A DNA stretch of 64,000 nt from Siderastrea radians (Eukaryota; Cnidaria; Anthozoa; Scleractinia; Rhizangiidae): contig OZ024890.1 in the NCBI GenBank assembly GCA_964017195.1, forward strand, positions 68,060,376-68,124,375, read 5' to 3'. The translations under genes and the position numbers were made by a program. This document shows positions 1-11,029 of this stretch, in pieces (within the stretch, counting starts at the first letter, position 1; each line of letters begins with the position of its first letter). The notes below the pieces were generated by a model that was not told where the DNA came from, ran no database searches, and worked only from the letters and a program-made list of their open reading frames with translations.

Positions 1-1192
1 TACATGGGGCGAATATGTTTTCATGTTCTTATGGAATATTTTAAAGAGCTTCCAGGTTGTCCTCTCTGAACAAGAAAAGCACAAAGCTATTGCCATCAGA
101 GCTTGCCAGGTAATTAGTACCTTGCAGTAGTTGCTGCAAAGCAAGGCTTAAGTTTTAGCTCCAGTGGTCCTGGAATTAAACCCCTCAGCTCTCGCATAGC
201 TTGTAGTTTGTTTTAAAATAAGAACAGTAATATATATTGATAGGCTAGCCTAACAGCAGATCTCCTCTGAACCTCTGTACAAAACAAGAGTAAGATAGTC
301 CATTTCCTTGCTCTGATGTTCGCAGTTTCATAAGTTGCGTTTTGGTTTAATATTCACCATCAACGATAATAATGGAAATGAAAACCCATTACAAAGGAAG
401 GAGGTGACGGAATGGAAGTACGAAAATCAAAACAAAACAACAAGCAAAAAAAGAAGCTCGAAGACAACGAATCTAACCACTGCATGTGAAAGTTATTTTA
501 TGTACATAAACTTAATTAAAACAGTTTTCGTTGACATCGCACGCATGGACATGGTTAGATTGTGCCATGCAGTATATGCATATACACCTGTTTGAAAAAC
601 ACGTTGTCGGGTGAAACGTGTAAACGATGGACAATGCGACACAACGGAACTCTGGGAAGATGGCACACGCAAGTTTGTTACTGGCTTTCGTTTCTTGATG
701 TTCAAAATATTGTTTTCCAAGATAATTTAAAGAGTAAATTAAGGCATGCTGAGTTATTATAATGTGCACGTGACTTAGAATGGAGGCAAGTATTCACACT
801 TCCCAGAGCACCATTGGGTCGCATCGTCAATGATTTATGCTTTTCAACCGACAACGTTTTTCCAATTGGGTGTATATATGCAATACATCATTTCCCGCTT
901 CTTTTAGGGTAATTGTCGCTTTCAATGCCCTTGTCAATGTTCTGTTCAGTGTGTTGTGAATTGTGACATTTTGGGACGGAGGCGAAGGTATGACGGGCTT
1001 TCCATTCAAATGATCACAAAAATAATTTTCATTAAGTCTTGTCACCGGGCATTTTTAGTCTTTTTCGCTTTTAGAATTTAAGTTAATTTTTTAGTACACA
1101 TGATTTAAATTTATAATCTGATAATAGTAGGTAATTGTTTTGTAAAGCGCCATATTGGACAGCAATGAAAATGGCGCTATGTAAACAAAGTA

Positions 1193-1253
<61 letters not shown>

Positions 1254-2774
1254 GCTTATGTTAATCTTCAGGCTGAACTCCCAGTTATTAAATACAGACA
1301 GAAACGTGTTTTGAAAGTTTTAGAGGGAAGCGTATTCCGTGATTTCTTGCGCTCAAGATGCAGAGTTTCTAGAGACCTCGCGTAAAGAAACTCCGTACTT
1401 TGCGGTTGAATAGAGAAACTTTATAGGATTAAAAAGGCTATTCTTCAATTTTGTAAAGAATACCGCCCAGCGATGAAAGAAAAAACTACCGTTGTAAAAT
1501 GGTAATGAAAAGCCCTACCTTTGAGAAAATGAGCCAAGACAAAATGTTTCCACGGCGGTCCGCATTTTGTTTATGCTTTGTTTTTACGCACTGTCTTCGC
1601 GTTTTTAGTCTTTTTATTTATAAAGAACACATTAAAATAAGAGTAATTTCCCGGAATTTTATTTAGGGTCTACCATGAGGACAAATCAAGTTGCTTTAAA
1701 TGCTGTTTCCTTAGTCGTTTCCTTATGAAAACTCACCTATTGCAAGCGGCGAAGCTGACCGCTAAGAGTTTCTTTCACTCGCGATCAGATCCGGAATTAT
1801 TATTTTGTTCCAAACGTTTAGAAATAAAACAAGGGCATCTTTAATAGAGATGTACTTTCTTTCATAGTTCATGATTTTCAACGGCCACTGAAAACAATCA
1901 TACGCTTATATAGGCTAAAATTCATGGTGCCCGTTAACGCTAAGTCTAGTATTGGCGACCGAGCGATTTTTCGGTTGTTCAATACACTATAATATTTTTA
2001 AACACAGAAGAAATGTGCAGCAAGCCTTCATAAACGAAAAAAAAAACATTTATTGTGATCAGCACTTATTTGCCTGGGAAACCCAAAAGCATTTCATTTT
2101 TGCCTCGAGAAAAAGTTACCCGCAAGCAATTTAGCTCTAGGCGGGAATTTAATTCACGGCGGGTGTTTTGAACAAATGTTTACAAGTTTTTCGAACAGAT
2201 CAAGAAAGTTTTCTTAAACGTACATGTAAACTCGCTCAAATAAACAATTCAAATATGTCTTTTACTTTACCGTTGAAGTGAACTGAGAAGTACTTGGAAA
2301 TCTAAACGAAAGACTACTACTCGAGTGGTCTTTTGCAGATGGTCGCTTTCTAGATCTCCTTTGAACAAACGGTCAAGGAACAAACGGACAAGGATTTATT
2401 GCCTTCTAGCTCTCCTAATTCTTCTTTATACGCCGTCTAGTTTAAAGCAATCCTTCAGGTCTTTTCATCATGAGCTATTAAAAGGAAAGTCTTCATTCCA
2501 AGAATGTAAAATTACCGTATTGAAAATCGATCGTAAGAGGAACCGGCCATTTTGGTGACCTCCTGTGATAACATGCGATCCGAATTCTTTCTTGTTAGTG
2601 TTCAGTGAACGGTTAGTTATTGCTCCGTCCTAAATGTGGTAAAATGTTCATGAAAGGACATCCTTTTTACTTGAAGCCTCAAAAAAGGTAGTTAGAGGTT
2701 AAGTTACAGGGAAGTCAGCCATTTCCACCAGTATGTAAATGTGCGCAACTATTGAGATAGTTCGAACATTTTAC
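1..2774. other. Gene-free left flank
   Basis: No exon with homology I recognise was found on either strand. The longest open frames are under 90 codons and look random. At about 1145-1192 there is an imperfect hairpin with arms resembling AAGCGCCAT and ATGGCGCT, followed directly by an (ATT)n tract. That arrangement is typical of the 3' end of a retroposon. Confidence 0.5.
1195..1252. repeat. (ATT)n microsatellite
   Basis: About 58 bp of nearly pure ATT repeats. It follows a small palindrome at 1145-1192, so it may be the tail of a degraded retroposon. Confidence 0.9.
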
Positions 2775-2882
2775 ATAAAAAGGGACGTCGTACGGTCACA
2801 TGACTCCATGACCATCAAAATTGATTCCCATGAGTATGGTGCTCCGCTCTCGGGGCCTTCGGCCTACAAGGGAGCTCCGCTA
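2775..2882 (+). repeat. Dispersed repeat copy 1 (ends in GGAGCTCCGCTA)
   Basis: This stretch resembles 14930-15068. Both contain ACGGTCAC, then a TGAC...CCAAAATT-like stretch, then GGTGCTCC, a short GC-rich hairpin, and GGCTCCGCTA or GAGCTCCGCTA. Two diverged copies in one window identify it as an interspersed repeat. Its class is unknown. Confidence 0.5.
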
Positions 2883-3159
2883 AAAAACGATCCAGCCTGT
2901 TAGTATCATGGTTGGCTGGTTTGCCGGTTCATATTTATATTTGTTCTATATATAAAACGTCTATACAATACAATTCAATACAAGTTTATTGGTTTTATAG
3001 CTCGACCTGGAATTCGCTATCCAATGAGACCGAGTGGTGATATAATTTTTAAAGTAACTTGCACAAAGCTTGGAAATGATTCGTTCGCAAAATGCTTGAA
3101 GACACCTTTTGCACTCTGACGTTATTTGCTATCGTTTGAGTCACTGTTTTTACTTTTTA

Positions 3160-3900
3160 ATTCATATTAAACATGCTTGGACGGTCTTATCAGCCGATAT
3201 GATTGTGCCGCCCGTTGTTTGAAAAGCGTTCCGACACAAGAACGAGGAATCTGTCATGTATCATAGTTCACTTTATACAGAATAGTTAACCTTTGAAAGA
3301 ACATGAATTTAACTTTGGCGAAATTAGAGTCTCAGTGAACGTGGGAGAATCTCAAAAGGCTTGGCCTCATTCTGAAACAAAGCTGTGTAGCTGATATGTA
3401 TATTCTAGTGATTCATGCGACAAGTACTTTGTTAACTTTTTAACAAAATCATCCCATTTTACATGTTGAGCAAATCTGTTTCTGTTTAAAATATGTTGAA
3501 AGACTGGATCGTGGTAACTGAAATGAGTTGTGATTGAGGGTGTATACATTTATGCATAATTTTGGTTTAATTGGGCGCCGAACGTTTAAGTTCAAAGCCC
3601 ATGTAAACAGTTTTAAATATATTCAAATGTCTTTTAAACAACTCTAGCATTCGTAGCCGTTAGACTTTGTGCACCACTCACCTGAGGCAACAATACTTGT
3701 GCTACGCAAACGCTTTTCAAGTCGTGTTTTGAGTTGGTACTTAAACGTGTCGACCTTAAAAGTATGCAACTGTTTTGACCAATTTGCTTCACCAGACATT
3801 TGACGACACTCTTTGCCTTGACACTGATTTGATTGGGCTTTCTGATAGCTTATTCAAGCACGGCGGAACATTAATCAAATGACAAGAGGTTCAATCACAA
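3160..3900. repeat. Duplicated upstream segment, copy A
   Basis: Collinear, diverged similarity to 24230-25200 in the same orientation. Shared landmarks in order are a CGGTCTTATCA-like block, GCGTTCCG, a CAGAATAG block, GTGGGAGA, a TATATTC block, a 23-nt identical block at 3663-3685 (matching 24953-24975), TACGCAAAC, CAAGTCG, and TTTTGACC/TTTCGACC followed by TTTGCTTCAC. Copy B lies just upstream of the minus-strand SLC22 gene. Copy A may therefore be the relic, or the still-used promoter, of another family member lying to the left. No coding exon was found between 1 and 3663. Confidence 0.6.
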
Positions 3901-4181
3901 CCAAAGACAAACATCGAAGTGATCAAGCAACCGTGGCCAGTTACCCTACTTCGTAGCACGCGATCTGTCACTACTCTGACGCTGTTCCTCCTACATTCGA
4001 GTGTTTAAATAAAAGTACAAAACGCAAAACGCCTCTACCTACGCATTAACGGAAGTAAAACAGAAAGAACGAAAGAAAACGTGATGAATTATGGTCTTTA
4101 TTCCGTCATAGCATAACAATCATTTCAAGAACTTCAGCTGCTCATCTATGTGGTTTTCTTCCAGTTCAGTTCTTTGCCATA

Positions 4182-6892
4182 TCATTGTCTCAGTGTCAGT
4201 GTCATTGTCTCAGTGTCAAGGCTGTAGATAAATTTACAAGGATAATAGATGCTGCTGCAAAGAAATCATTACAACCTGTTCTGGACAAAAAGAAGTTCGT
4301 TAGACATAGACAATCACAAGTCTGGTTTGATAAAGATTGCAAAAATTTACGAAAACGTTTGAGACGTATTTCGAACAAAAAGCAGACGTATCCTCATGAT
4401 GAAGAGACAAGACAAGAATATTTAACGGTAAAACGACAATATAAATCCATGCTACAACATAAAAGGCAAAGATACCAAGATACTCAAATACAAGAACTCG
4501 TCAAAACAAATGACCCCACACAATTTTGGTCCACTTTAAAAACCATGTCAAAATCGGCTTCCAATACAGCTGATTCAAATGTCCCTGTAGATGAACTGTT
4601 AACACACTTTCAACAACTACACTCTGCTCCAAGTGAAGAAACCTTTTCCAAAACACAAGAGACTGTTATAGAAGAACTAAAACGTAAACAACAGTCTCTA
4701 TTGCATTATAATGAACTTGACAATCCTTTTACGGAGAGTGAAATAAGAAACGGCATTAAAAAACTAAAGAACAAGAAGGCGGCTGGTACAGACCGAATAC
4801 GAAATGAAATGTTAAAAAGTGGCGGTCACCTATTGATGACCTCACTGAAAAGACTCTTTAATCTTATTCTTGATGCAGGAATGTTTCCTGATTGTTGGTC
4901 CATGGGACTGATTACACCTATCTTTAAATCAGGGGAAAAGTCAAATCCAACTAATTACAGGGGCATCTGCGTGACTAGTTGCCTTGGAAAACTTTTTACA
5001 GCCCTTTTAAATAATAGACTACAAAATCTCACCAAAAACAAAAATCTATTACATCCCTCACAAATTGGTTTCATAGAGGGATTTCGGACATCGGATCACA
5101 TTTTCTCTTTACGAACTCTTATTGACAAATATGTAACTAATGCAAATAAGGGAAAATTATTTTGCTGTTTTGTTGATTTTCAAAAAGCTTTTGACTCTAT
5201 ATGGCATGATGGTTTACTTTCAAAGCTGATTACCTATAAACTAGGTGGACACTTTTATCAACTGATTTCAGACATGTACTCTAGATCCAAATGCGCCATA
5301 AAGTGCGGAAATCGTAGGACCCAATTCTTTAATTACAACAGGGGTGTAAGACAAGGATGTATTCTGTCTCCTCTACTATTCAATCTATATTTAAACGACT
5401 TTCCTTTTACTCTAGATAACTCTCGTGATACAGACGCAATTACCCTACCAAATGGGGATCCACTTAATTGTTTATTTTATGCGGATGATCTAGTCCTCAT
5501 ATCTCAAAGTGCTTCAGGTCTTCAAAAGCAAATCGACACACTCCAAAATTACGTACAAAAATGGCTGTTGAAAATAAATCTTCGGAAAACAAAAGTTTTA
5601 ATTTTTCAAAAGCAGAACCGTAAAAGCACCCGGGAAATATATTCTTTCTTTTTAAATGGAAACCAAATTATTAATACCTCAGATTACACCTACCTGGGAA
5701 CAATATTTAGCTCGAATGGGAGTTTCACCTCCGCAAAAAAGAGTTTAGTCGAAAAATCTAGACGTTCAGTATTTGCATTCAAAAGGTATATTGAATTCAA
5801 CAAACTCTCTATATCCAAATGTAATTTCTTATTTAATGCTGTCTTTCTACCCGTTCTTTTATATGGTTCAGAAATATGGGGGGCATATGATAGCCTCAAT
5901 CTTAACAAATGGGAGAAAGATCCTATCGAACGCTTTCACTCGCAATTTTACAAATCTTATCTTTGCCTTAATAGAAGAGCATCGAATGTCGCAGCAAGAA
6001 ATGAAACCGGAAGACTCCCTCTCAAACTAACTATTTTCTCTAATACACTCAAGTTTTGGCTTCACTTACTAAACCTTCCGAATTCAAGCGTTGCCAGACA
6101 ATGCCTTCAAATTTCAACTCAACTGGCAGACTCTGGAAAAAAATGCTTTATGCTCTCCATCTATGATATACTTAAACAATATGGTACCGATTTCTCTACT
6201 GATCTTCAAACTATGATTGATACAAAAGGAGATAGATTAAAAACTAAAAAGTGTCAATCCAAAATAATCAAAAACTTTAAAACTGGTTTAGAAAAGCATC
6301 AACATGAATTGATTAGATGTAACAAAAAACTGAAATTTTACTCTACTTTTAAAACAGATGTTACTCCCTCTAACTCACTAGAACTAATTACAAATCTTAA
6401 ACATCGTCGGGCAGTAGCAAAACTTAGAGTAGGCAACCATAACCTACGAATTGAAACTGGTAGACATTCTTATCCTAAACTTCCTGAGCATCTGAGAATC
6501 TGTCAAAACTGCAGCTCAAATGAAGTTGAAAACGAAGAACATTTTGTACTTAATTGTAGTAGATATAATACAATTAGAAAATCTCTAATAGACTACATTG
6601 TTAGAAATTATTCTGATTTTAGTTCTTTAGATGCCAATCAAAAAATTATATTTCTCTTTAATAATATAGATGCCTTTCTCTGTAAAAAATTAGGTTACTT
6701 CATTTATGAAGCTTTTGCACTTAGAAATGAATCGACAATCGCAACAATCGTCAATTAGTTGATCCTATTACTTACCCTTACATATCTTTAGATGTAATTC
6801 GTATTATTATTATCATTATTTTCCTATACTTTTGCAATACCATTTGTAATTGGGAATGCAAATAAAGTGTGTTGTTGTTGTTGTTGTTGAAT
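4182..6892 (+). mobile_element. 5'-truncated non-LTR retrotransposon (LINE)
   Basis: The element consists of a long reverse-transcriptase ORF, a short 3' UTR and a (TTG)n tail at about 6870-6889. The N-terminal apurinic endonuclease expected in this class is absent, so the copy is 5'-truncated. At the left junction a 17-bp sequence occurs twice (4182-4198 and 4202-4218). This looks like filler or a local duplication made during target-primed insertion. The intact ORF suggests a fairly recent insertion. The exact clade cannot be fixed by eye; jockey/CR1-like groups are candidates. Confidence 0.85.
4185..6758 (+). CDS. LINE reverse transcriptase ORF (N-terminally truncated)
   Basis: 857 codons without a stop. 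The reverse transcriptase core is clear: a DFQKAFDSIWH catalytic Asp block near residue 330, GVRQGCILSPLLFNLYLND near 386, and the YADD active site near 430. Near residue 771 the C-terminus has a C-x2-C-x9-H-x4-C cluster (CQNC...HFVLNC), the nucleic-acid-binding knuckle common in such LINEs. The first ten or so codons (MSQCQCHCLSV) lie in the duplicated junction sequence and are probably not native. The protein would copy its RNA into DNA at a nicked target. Lacking its endonuclease, this copy is unlikely to mobilise itself. There is no link to neighbouring host genes. Confidence 0.9.
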   Translation: MSQCQCHCLSVKAVDKFTRIIDAAAKKSLQPVLDKKKFVRHRQSQVWFDKDCKNLRKRLRRISNKKQTYPHDEETRQEYLTVKRQYKSMLQHKRQRYQDTQIQELVKTNDPTQFWSTLKTMSKSASNTADSNVPVDELLTHFQQLHSAPSEETFSKTQETVIEELKRKQQSLLHYNELDNPFTESEIRNGIKKLKNKKAAGTDRIRNEMLKSGGHLLMTSLKRLFNLILDAGMFPDCWSMGLITPIFKSGEKSNPTNYRGICVTSCLGKLFTALLNNRLQNLTKNKNLLHPSQIGFIEGFRTSDHIFSLRTLIDKYVTNANKGKLFCCFVDFQKAFDSIWHDGLLSKLITYKLGGHFYQLISDMYSRSKCAIKCGNRRTQFFNYNRGVRQGCILSPLLFNLYLNDFPFTLDNSRDTDAITLPNGDPLNCLFYADDLVLISQSASGLQKQIDTLQNYVQKWLLKINLRKTKVLIFQKQNRKSTREIYSFFLNGNQIINTSDYTYLGTIFSSNGSFTSAKKSLVEKSRRSVFAFKRYIEFNKLSISKCNFLFNAVFLPVLLYGSEIWGAYDSLNLNKWEKDPIERFHSQFYKSYLCLNRRASNVAARNETGRLPLKLTIFSNTLKFWLHLLNLPNSSVARQCLQISTQLADSGKKCFMLSIYDILKQYGTDFSTDLQTMIDTKGDRLKTKKCQSKIIKNFKTGLEKHQHELIRCNKKLKFYSTFKTDVTPSNSLELITNLKHRRAVAKLRVGNHNLRIETGRHSYPKLPEHLRICQNCSSNEVENEEHFVLNCSRYNTIRKSLIDYIVRNYSDFSSLDANQKIIFLFNNIDAFLCKKLGYFIYEAFALRNESTIATIVN

Positions 6893-8593
6893 TACAATGC
6901 TTCTTGTATTAGCATGTCATTGCCGTTTATAAATGGTTTTCTTTTGCGTTTCTCTTCTCCCAGCTAGCTGCTCTGTACTTCTTGCTTAGACAAACACCAA
7001 GTCACTCGTTTTAAATAATTATCCTGGAGGGTTGTAATACGGAAACATGCGGGCTCAATGCGTCACTCAGAATATAATCTTCGTTGCCTACAGCTCTCTT
7101 AGTGACGCATATGGGCATATTGCTACAATCCTCGTCACATTTGGCGTTTTTTTAGTACTGGTCTTTATCCAGTGATGGCACGTGGAGTTGCACTTTCTTG
7201 TGGTTATTTTCGTGAGCTCTCGGATCGATTCGCTGATATTCGAGAGATTTTCGGTATTCCCAGGAGAGGAAGTTCGCTGCGTCATCGGGCTAGGTCGGAG
7301 ATATTTTATCTTATTAAAAACTGGACTAGGTATATTGGATTTCTAGCATTTTGATTGGCTCAACGGAGCTAGGCTATCAGCTCATATACCTGCTGCGACC
7401 AAATATGGTCAATGAACACTCAACAACAAAATGAACAAAGTGAGCTGAAAGTTTTTTCCTCGCGAGCAACCCGGGGAGAAAAATGGACGAGAAAAATCAC
7501 TTGCCAGCAAATTTAAATTAAGCAGAAATTGCAACAACGTCACCAACAAGCATCACCAACAGCGTCGTCTAACACAAGTCAAAACTGTTTGAAGAAACTG
7601 TGCAGAAATAGAAATTTAAGCATTAAGCGTTGTGTTTACAACTAATTCCTTTCATCGATCGTCACGTCGATCATTGAAATTGAGCAAACGGTAGGTATTA
7701 TCAGAAAGGATTTCCACTTCAAAATATCAAGACAAGACATAAAATAAAGCCCAATGAATGGGGCTGGAGCATTTAATAAATACTATCACACATTCATGGC
7801 GAGTCGGTGCGAAAATCATGAAGCAGTCTAAACAAGTGCTAAAAAAAATACAGCTGCAAACTACCAAGAAGGAAGGAAGGGCGAGATTGTTTTTCGGCGT
7901 TAACATGCAAAATCAGGACACTGGTTTACCTGCACTTTTTGTAGCTCTGTGTTCCAACAGGTCCAAATGCTCAGATAGAAATTGGATGCCATGTAAACGG
8001 AGTTGAATCGCTTTTCCAGTTGTTTGAATGCTGTTTTTACCATTCTGTCCGCAACCTCTAAACCGAGAACAACTGCATTTTTCGCTTTGCGTTTACCAAA
8101 CTATGATGGTGAATTCTAATGTTCCTCGCTACAGTATAATCTTGCTTCTGAGCTGCATAGAAAATACCTTTTCAAGTTCAACTGTTCAAATTTGTTCTGT
8201 CTTCAGTTCGATCAAACACGCACATGATGGCTCCGTTGTGCGAACAGATTACAAACTTGTTCAGTTTCGACTCCAGCAGCTATATGGTGAAATTGTACAG
8301 CTTCAATCCGCTTTGAACGATGATTACAACAATGTTCAGGAAAAATCAAACATGTACCATATTTCAGAGCCAATAATTAGAAGACTTTTTTCCAAAACGT
8401 GTGCTACTTTGTTCACTTTCGAGCAGTTTTCATTGATTCATTCAGCTTTGCAATGAAACGGTGCAACACTTCGCAAGGTTTTGGCGCCCTTTTCGTTCAG
8501 TCATGTGATCGATTCTTGTTCCGCTTAAATTTTGTTTCTCATTTTTCCCGTTCTTCTGATTTTTTTTTGTAATAGTGGTTAAGTTTTTAATAA
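6893..8593. other. Intergenic, no supported gene
   Basis: The longest frame is 142 codons (8028-8456, plus). It has no domain I recognise, and no neighbouring exons with fitting splice phases were seen. No repeat structure was seen here. Confidence 0.4.
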
Positions 8594-8709
8594 AACAATT
8601 ATTCTACTCGGGCTTGCTGGATATCAAATGATTATAACCAACTCGGCGCTACGCGCCTCGTTGGTTATCTATCATTCGATATCCAGCGCGCCCTCGTAGA
8701 ATAATTGTT
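8594..8709. mobile_element. Palindromic MITE (hairpin A)
   Basis: An imperfect 116-bp palindrome. Outer arms AACAATTATTCTAC and GTAGAATAATTGTT are perfect inverses. Inner arms (CTGGATATC and GATATCCAG; ATAACCAAC and GTTGGTTAT) continue to a central GC-rich loop. The outer arms are nearly the same as those of the palindrome at 31649-31732, so both belong to one non-autonomous family. Confidence 0.75.
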
Positions 8710-8888
8710 AATTATTCGATATTTTTAAGCGCTGACCTGTGTGTCTGGGTCCTGCTGTTCATAGTAAGAACTATAGTCACTTTTATGAATGACTTCACGC
8801 TCAGTAATATTCAATATGTTGCGGCAAAATTTAAGAGAAATAGCGTTAGATCTAAAGAAACGAGTATGTTTTTGTCGTTGTTGTTTTT

Positions 8889-8906
8889 GTGTGTGCGTGC
8901 GTGCGT

Positions 8907-8943
<37 letters not shown>
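8889..8943. repeat. (GT)n microsatellite
   Basis: About 55 bp of GT repeats with some GC and GA interruptions, followed by a G-rich run. Open frames across it are artefacts. Confidence 0.95.
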
Positions 8944-8945
<2 letters not shown>

Positions 8946-9154
8946 AGGGGGGGTTGCAAGTCAAGCTATTTCGTAATTGAGCCGGTTGATTTCAGTGTTG
9001 ACAGCTCGGTGATGTAGTACAATGTTTGGACTTATACGTTTTATGCGTTTGCGATCATGTTAGTTTGTGTTTGGTAAACAAGGAAGATAAAAAAATATGA
9101 CAATAATAGGGCTTTAAATGGATTTAAATTATGGCCCAGGGAGAATATTTCTTA

Positions 9155-9905
9155 GGCCCGGTTCAAACGTCGAACTTTACATGTGCCGAACCTAATTGCT
9201 ATTTGAGTCGACCTAAATAATTAAGTTCGACAGTTGATTCAGACGTCGAACTTAATCAGTCGAACTTAATTCTCCAAAACAACGGTAAGCAATCATCAGT
9301 TGTGCAATATTAGGTCTCATGAAGCATAGGAATACAATTAACAGGGGAAAAAAAGCTTTCTCTTATTATATTGTAATATTTAGACATTACGGTTTAAGAA
9401 TTCGTTCGCCAAATTTGGGAAAAATACAGTTTTTTATCGTTTTTGTTATATTCTGTTATTTGAATAGCTATCCACAAAAATAACAAGCGAAAACAATTCG
9501 ACTTTCATGCAGTCCGTTATAAGTAATGATTCTTGTCGATAGCGCGTTTACAGTTTGCACGGCCCAGTTCTCTTTTTAATCAGATGCAAGAACGTTGAAT
9601 GCATGACTGATCACGGTTTAATAAGTGACTAGTCATGCTTATCGGTTTTAAGCCAATCACTAGCGCTGTTATATTCAGAAATACATTAACGTAATTCATG
9701 CATTAGGTTCGGCACATGTGAAGTTCGACGTCTGAATCAAAGTCGAACTTTTGCCGTTCTATTCGACTTGCCCAGTCGAATAGAACGACAGGGTCGACCC
9801 AAATACAAATTTGTCGAACTTAATCGATTCATACGTCGAACTTCACATGTGCCGAACCTAATTATTAGGTTCGGCACATGTAAAGTTCGACGTTTGAACC
9901 GGGCC
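9155..9905. mobile_element. TIR element with TTA target duplication (Harbinger-like MITE)
   Basis: A 751-bp element. About 42 bp at the left end (from 9155) is repeated as a perfect inverse at the right end (to 9905), starting GGCCCGGTTCAAACG. It is flanked by TTA on both sides (9152-9154 and 9906-9908). A 3-bp TWA duplication is the PIF/Harbinger signature. The GTCGAACTT and ATGTGCCGAACCTAAT motifs recur inside in both orientations (near 9240, 9700-9760 and 9835-9895), so the ends are themselves repetitive or nested. There is no transposase ORF, so it is non-autonomous. Confidence 0.8.
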
Positions 9906-9908
9906 TTA

Positions 9909-10390
9909 TACGCGTGTTTGTTGTGATGCATACGCAGTCATAGATGATGAGAACCGTCGACTTCCGGTTTTGATTACATAATATTCTTGTATGGTGCAAT
10001 GTTTGATTTTGATGATTTTAAATCTTGAGGTCTTTCCGGAAACAAATTGAGAACCAAATCCTTTCGTGACTGGGAAACCCACTCGTTTTCTGAGGTTACA
10101 AGGTCTCACATGTGATTGGTCAAGACAAACAACTATTATGAACATTCCAGAAATATTTTCAGTGTTCATAGTTTTCTTAGTTTGACTGTAACCAAGACAC
10201 TCAAACAAACAAAAAGCAAACAAGCAAACAAACAAATTCACAACAAAATGTAAAAACAAAAAGCCAAATACACACCATTTTGAACATAATGGCGTTCCAA
10301 AAGTAAACTACTGACATTCGGCAATATTTGCGAAGTAAGTGACCTGTCTGAACATTTGTTGGAACACTTCTTTCTGTGCTGTTCCCCATG
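9909..10390. other. Spacer between two MITEs
   Basis: AT-rich, with no recognisable exon. It includes an AAAC-rich stretch at 10200-10260. The minus-strand frames across it read as low-complexity hydrophobic peptide with no domain. Confidence 0.4.
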
Positions 10391-11029
10391 TTAAGGTGAT
10401 TCCATCGAAATAGAAGGAATATTTAAAATTTTCTAAAACTTGGTCCAGTTGGTAATTGTGTTTAGAACATTTCAAAAATGCAATAAAAAATGGGGGTCAC
10501 CGTGGTTGTTTTTTCACAAAATGGATAGCCATTAATAGCAACTATACGACCCGCAAGGTTTTCCTGAGAAACCCTTTAAACCATTGCTTTAAAAAGTCAT
10601 TGCTTGTATTGAAATATTGGAGCAGTTCACCAAAACAAACATTTATCTTGTATTATATACTATTTTAGTTGAACAGGAATCAAGATTATGAAATAAATTT
10701 ACAAATTTGCGGCGAGCGTACATACCCTGCAGCACCTAAAGACGTGTTCTTTTCGGCATTTAAATAACAATATCTCAAAGCAGAATTTTTAACTTTCCTC
10801 AAAATCGCGATATATTGTACTAGACCGTGTGCCATTTGAATTCATGTATTAAAAAATGGGGGTCACCGAGCTCGTTTAGGAGAAAACGACCATTTATTTC
10901 TCTGAACAGCTCAGCTTTCATAGAAAACCTATCAAGTTCCGAAGGGGCGCGCGCTCATGCACGCGCTAATCACGCAAAAAAATGATGCGCAGCAAGGATG
11001 CGTGATGCAATTGAATGGAATCACCTTAA
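10391..11029. mobile_element. TTAA-flanked MITE (piggyBac-like target)
   Basis: The inverted ends TTAAGGTGATTCCAT (10391) and ATGGAATCACCTTAA (to 11029) are perfect inverses. The outer TTAA on both sides fits a piggyBac-type target. Inside, the motif AAAAAATGGGGGTCACCG occurs twice in the same orientation (about 10483-10502 and 10852-10870). There is no transposase frame, so it is non-autonomous. Because TTAA is itself palindromic, whether it is target or terminal sequence cannot be decided from one copy. Confidence 0.7.

Noticed and set aside
8028..8456. 142-codon plus-strand frame
   Set aside because: I could not recognise a domain or supporting splice structure. It is left as intergenic.
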